The position numbers and the translations under genes are program-made. Below, in pieces: positions 4,419 to 5,035 of a stretch of 5,035 nt of DNA. The notes under the pieces were generated by a model. That model was not told the origin of the DNA and did no database searches. It worked only from the letters and a program-made list of their open reading frames with translations. The DNA is from Actinomycetes bacterium (GTDB lineage Bacteria; Actinomycetota; Acidimicrobiia; Acidimicrobiales; RAAP-2): the NCBI GenBank assembly GCA_021849435.1, contig JAJZSX010000213.1:1-5035 (forward strand), written 5' to 3'. The first letter of the stretch is position 1; each line of letters opens with the position of its first letter.

Positions 4419-5035
4419 ATGTCCTATGAACTGGTGATCGTCGGCGGCGGCAAGATGGGTTCGGCCCTGGCCGAGGGCCTGCTGCGCGCGCAGTGGTGCG
4501 CGCCCGAGCGTCTGGCGGTCGTCGACCACACGGCGTCCACGCGTGAGTCGCTCGCCAAGCGCTTCACGGGCGTGGCGATCCTGCCCAGCCTCGAGCTCGG
4601 CGACGTCGATGAGAACACCGGCGCGCTGCTCTGCGTGAAGCCGGACTACGCCGAGTCCGTCGCGCGCACGATCGGCGCGCTCGGGGTGCGCCGGCTGCTC
4701 TCGGTGGTGGCCGGGCTCACCACCGCGCGCATCGAGTCGGTCATGGTCCAGCCCGTCGCGGTTGTGCGCTCGATGCCCAACACCCCCGTACTCGTCGGCA
4801 AGGGGGTTTCGGCAATCGCCGGGGGCGCGCACGTCACCGCCGACGACTTGGCCTGGGCCGAGTCGATCCTCGGAGCCGTGGGCACGGTCGTGCGGGTCAC
4901 CGAGCGCAACATCGACGTCGTCACCGGCCTCTCGGGTCCGATGCCGGCCTACCTCTATTTGATCGTCGAGGCCCTCATCGAGGCCGGGGTCTACCAGGGA
5001 CTACCGCGCGCGGTCGCCCAGACCCTCGTCGTGGA
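4419..5035 (+). CDS. proC: Pyrroline-5-carboxylate reductase (3' end beyond window)
   Basis: Final step of proline biosynthesis: reduces 1-pyrroline-5-carboxylate to L-proline with NAD(P)H in the cytoplasm. 205 codons are present out of a usual 265-280. Visible parts: the dinucleotide-binding loop VGGGKMGSALAEGLL (residues 8-22); CVKPD, the usual VKPQ block; SVVAGLTTARIE; RSMPNTPVLVGKGVSAI, the conserved MPNTP block; and the start of the C-terminal dimerisation domain, VVTGLSGPMPAYLYLIVEAL, with EAGVYQGLPRAVAQTL after it. The usual SGSGPAY reads SGPMPAY here (residues 172-178), which is odd because that segment shapes the proline/P5C site. The reading frame is uninterrupted, so the gene looks intact. 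It follows the YbjN gene by 26 nt with a putative promoter of its own. Confidence 0.93.
   Translation, partial: MSYELVIVGGGKMGSALAEGLLRAQWCAPERLAVVDHTASTRESLAKRFTGVAILPSLELGDVDENTGALLCVKPDYAESVARTIGALGVRRLLSVVAGLTTARIESVMVQPVAVVRSMPNTPVLVGKGVSAIAGGAHVTADDLAWAESILGAVGTVVRVTERNIDVVTGLSGPMPAYLYLIVEALIEAGVYQGLPRAVAQTLVV

Overview
The window is GC-rich, gene-dense bacterial chromosome, most likely from a member of the Actinomycetota. Three things point there: a mycothiol-type glycosyltransferase (MshA), a nickel superoxide dismutase with its maturation protease, and start codons that lie directly downstream of TANNNT boxes, the pattern of actinobacterial leaderless mRNAs. A class such as Acidimicrobiia would fit, but I cannot prove it from this sequence alone. 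No mobile element, rRNA, tRNA or CRISPR array was seen.

Layout. Positions 1-51 hold the last 16 codons of an unidentified upstream gene, followed by a strong hairpin (59-107). A complete GH1 beta-glucosidase (149-1594, +) has its own Shine-Dalgarno. A 62-residue DksA/TraR-type zinc-finger protein (1653-1841, +) converges on the nickel superoxide dismutase gene sodN (1852-2268, -), and a perfect 9-bp hairpin sits across the junction. sodN is divergent from sodX (2356-2661, +), whose product is the S26-family protease expected to remove the SodN propeptide. Next come mshA (2693-3910, +), a YbjN-domain gene overlapping it by one base (3910-4392, +), and the first 205 codons of proC (4419 to the window edge, +).

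How the genes relate. sodN and sodX form a functional pair: SodX should expose the His1-Cys2-Asp3-Leu4-Pro5-Cys6 nickel hook of SodN. MshA catalyses the first committed step of mycothiol synthesis, so superoxide defence and thiol redox buffering lie side by side. The mshA-YbjN order resembles the mycobacterial mshA locus. The GH1 enzyme is a sugar-catabolic gene whose partners would lie upstream, outside the window. ProC makes proline.

The most interesting non-gene signal is at the starts. Four plus-strand genes (zinc-finger gene, sodX, mshA, proC) each have a TANNNT box exactly 6 nt before the start codon and no convincing Shine-Dalgarno. GH1 and sodN have clear Shine-Dalgarno motifs and no such box. 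I found no evidence for a wholly new system; most genes belong to well-known families. The points worth a second look are the leaderless-start pattern, a changed SGSGPAY motif in ProC, a CCCH mini zinc-finger protein, the sodN/sodX control region, and a Lys-to-Arg change at a probable substrate-phosphate site of MshA.
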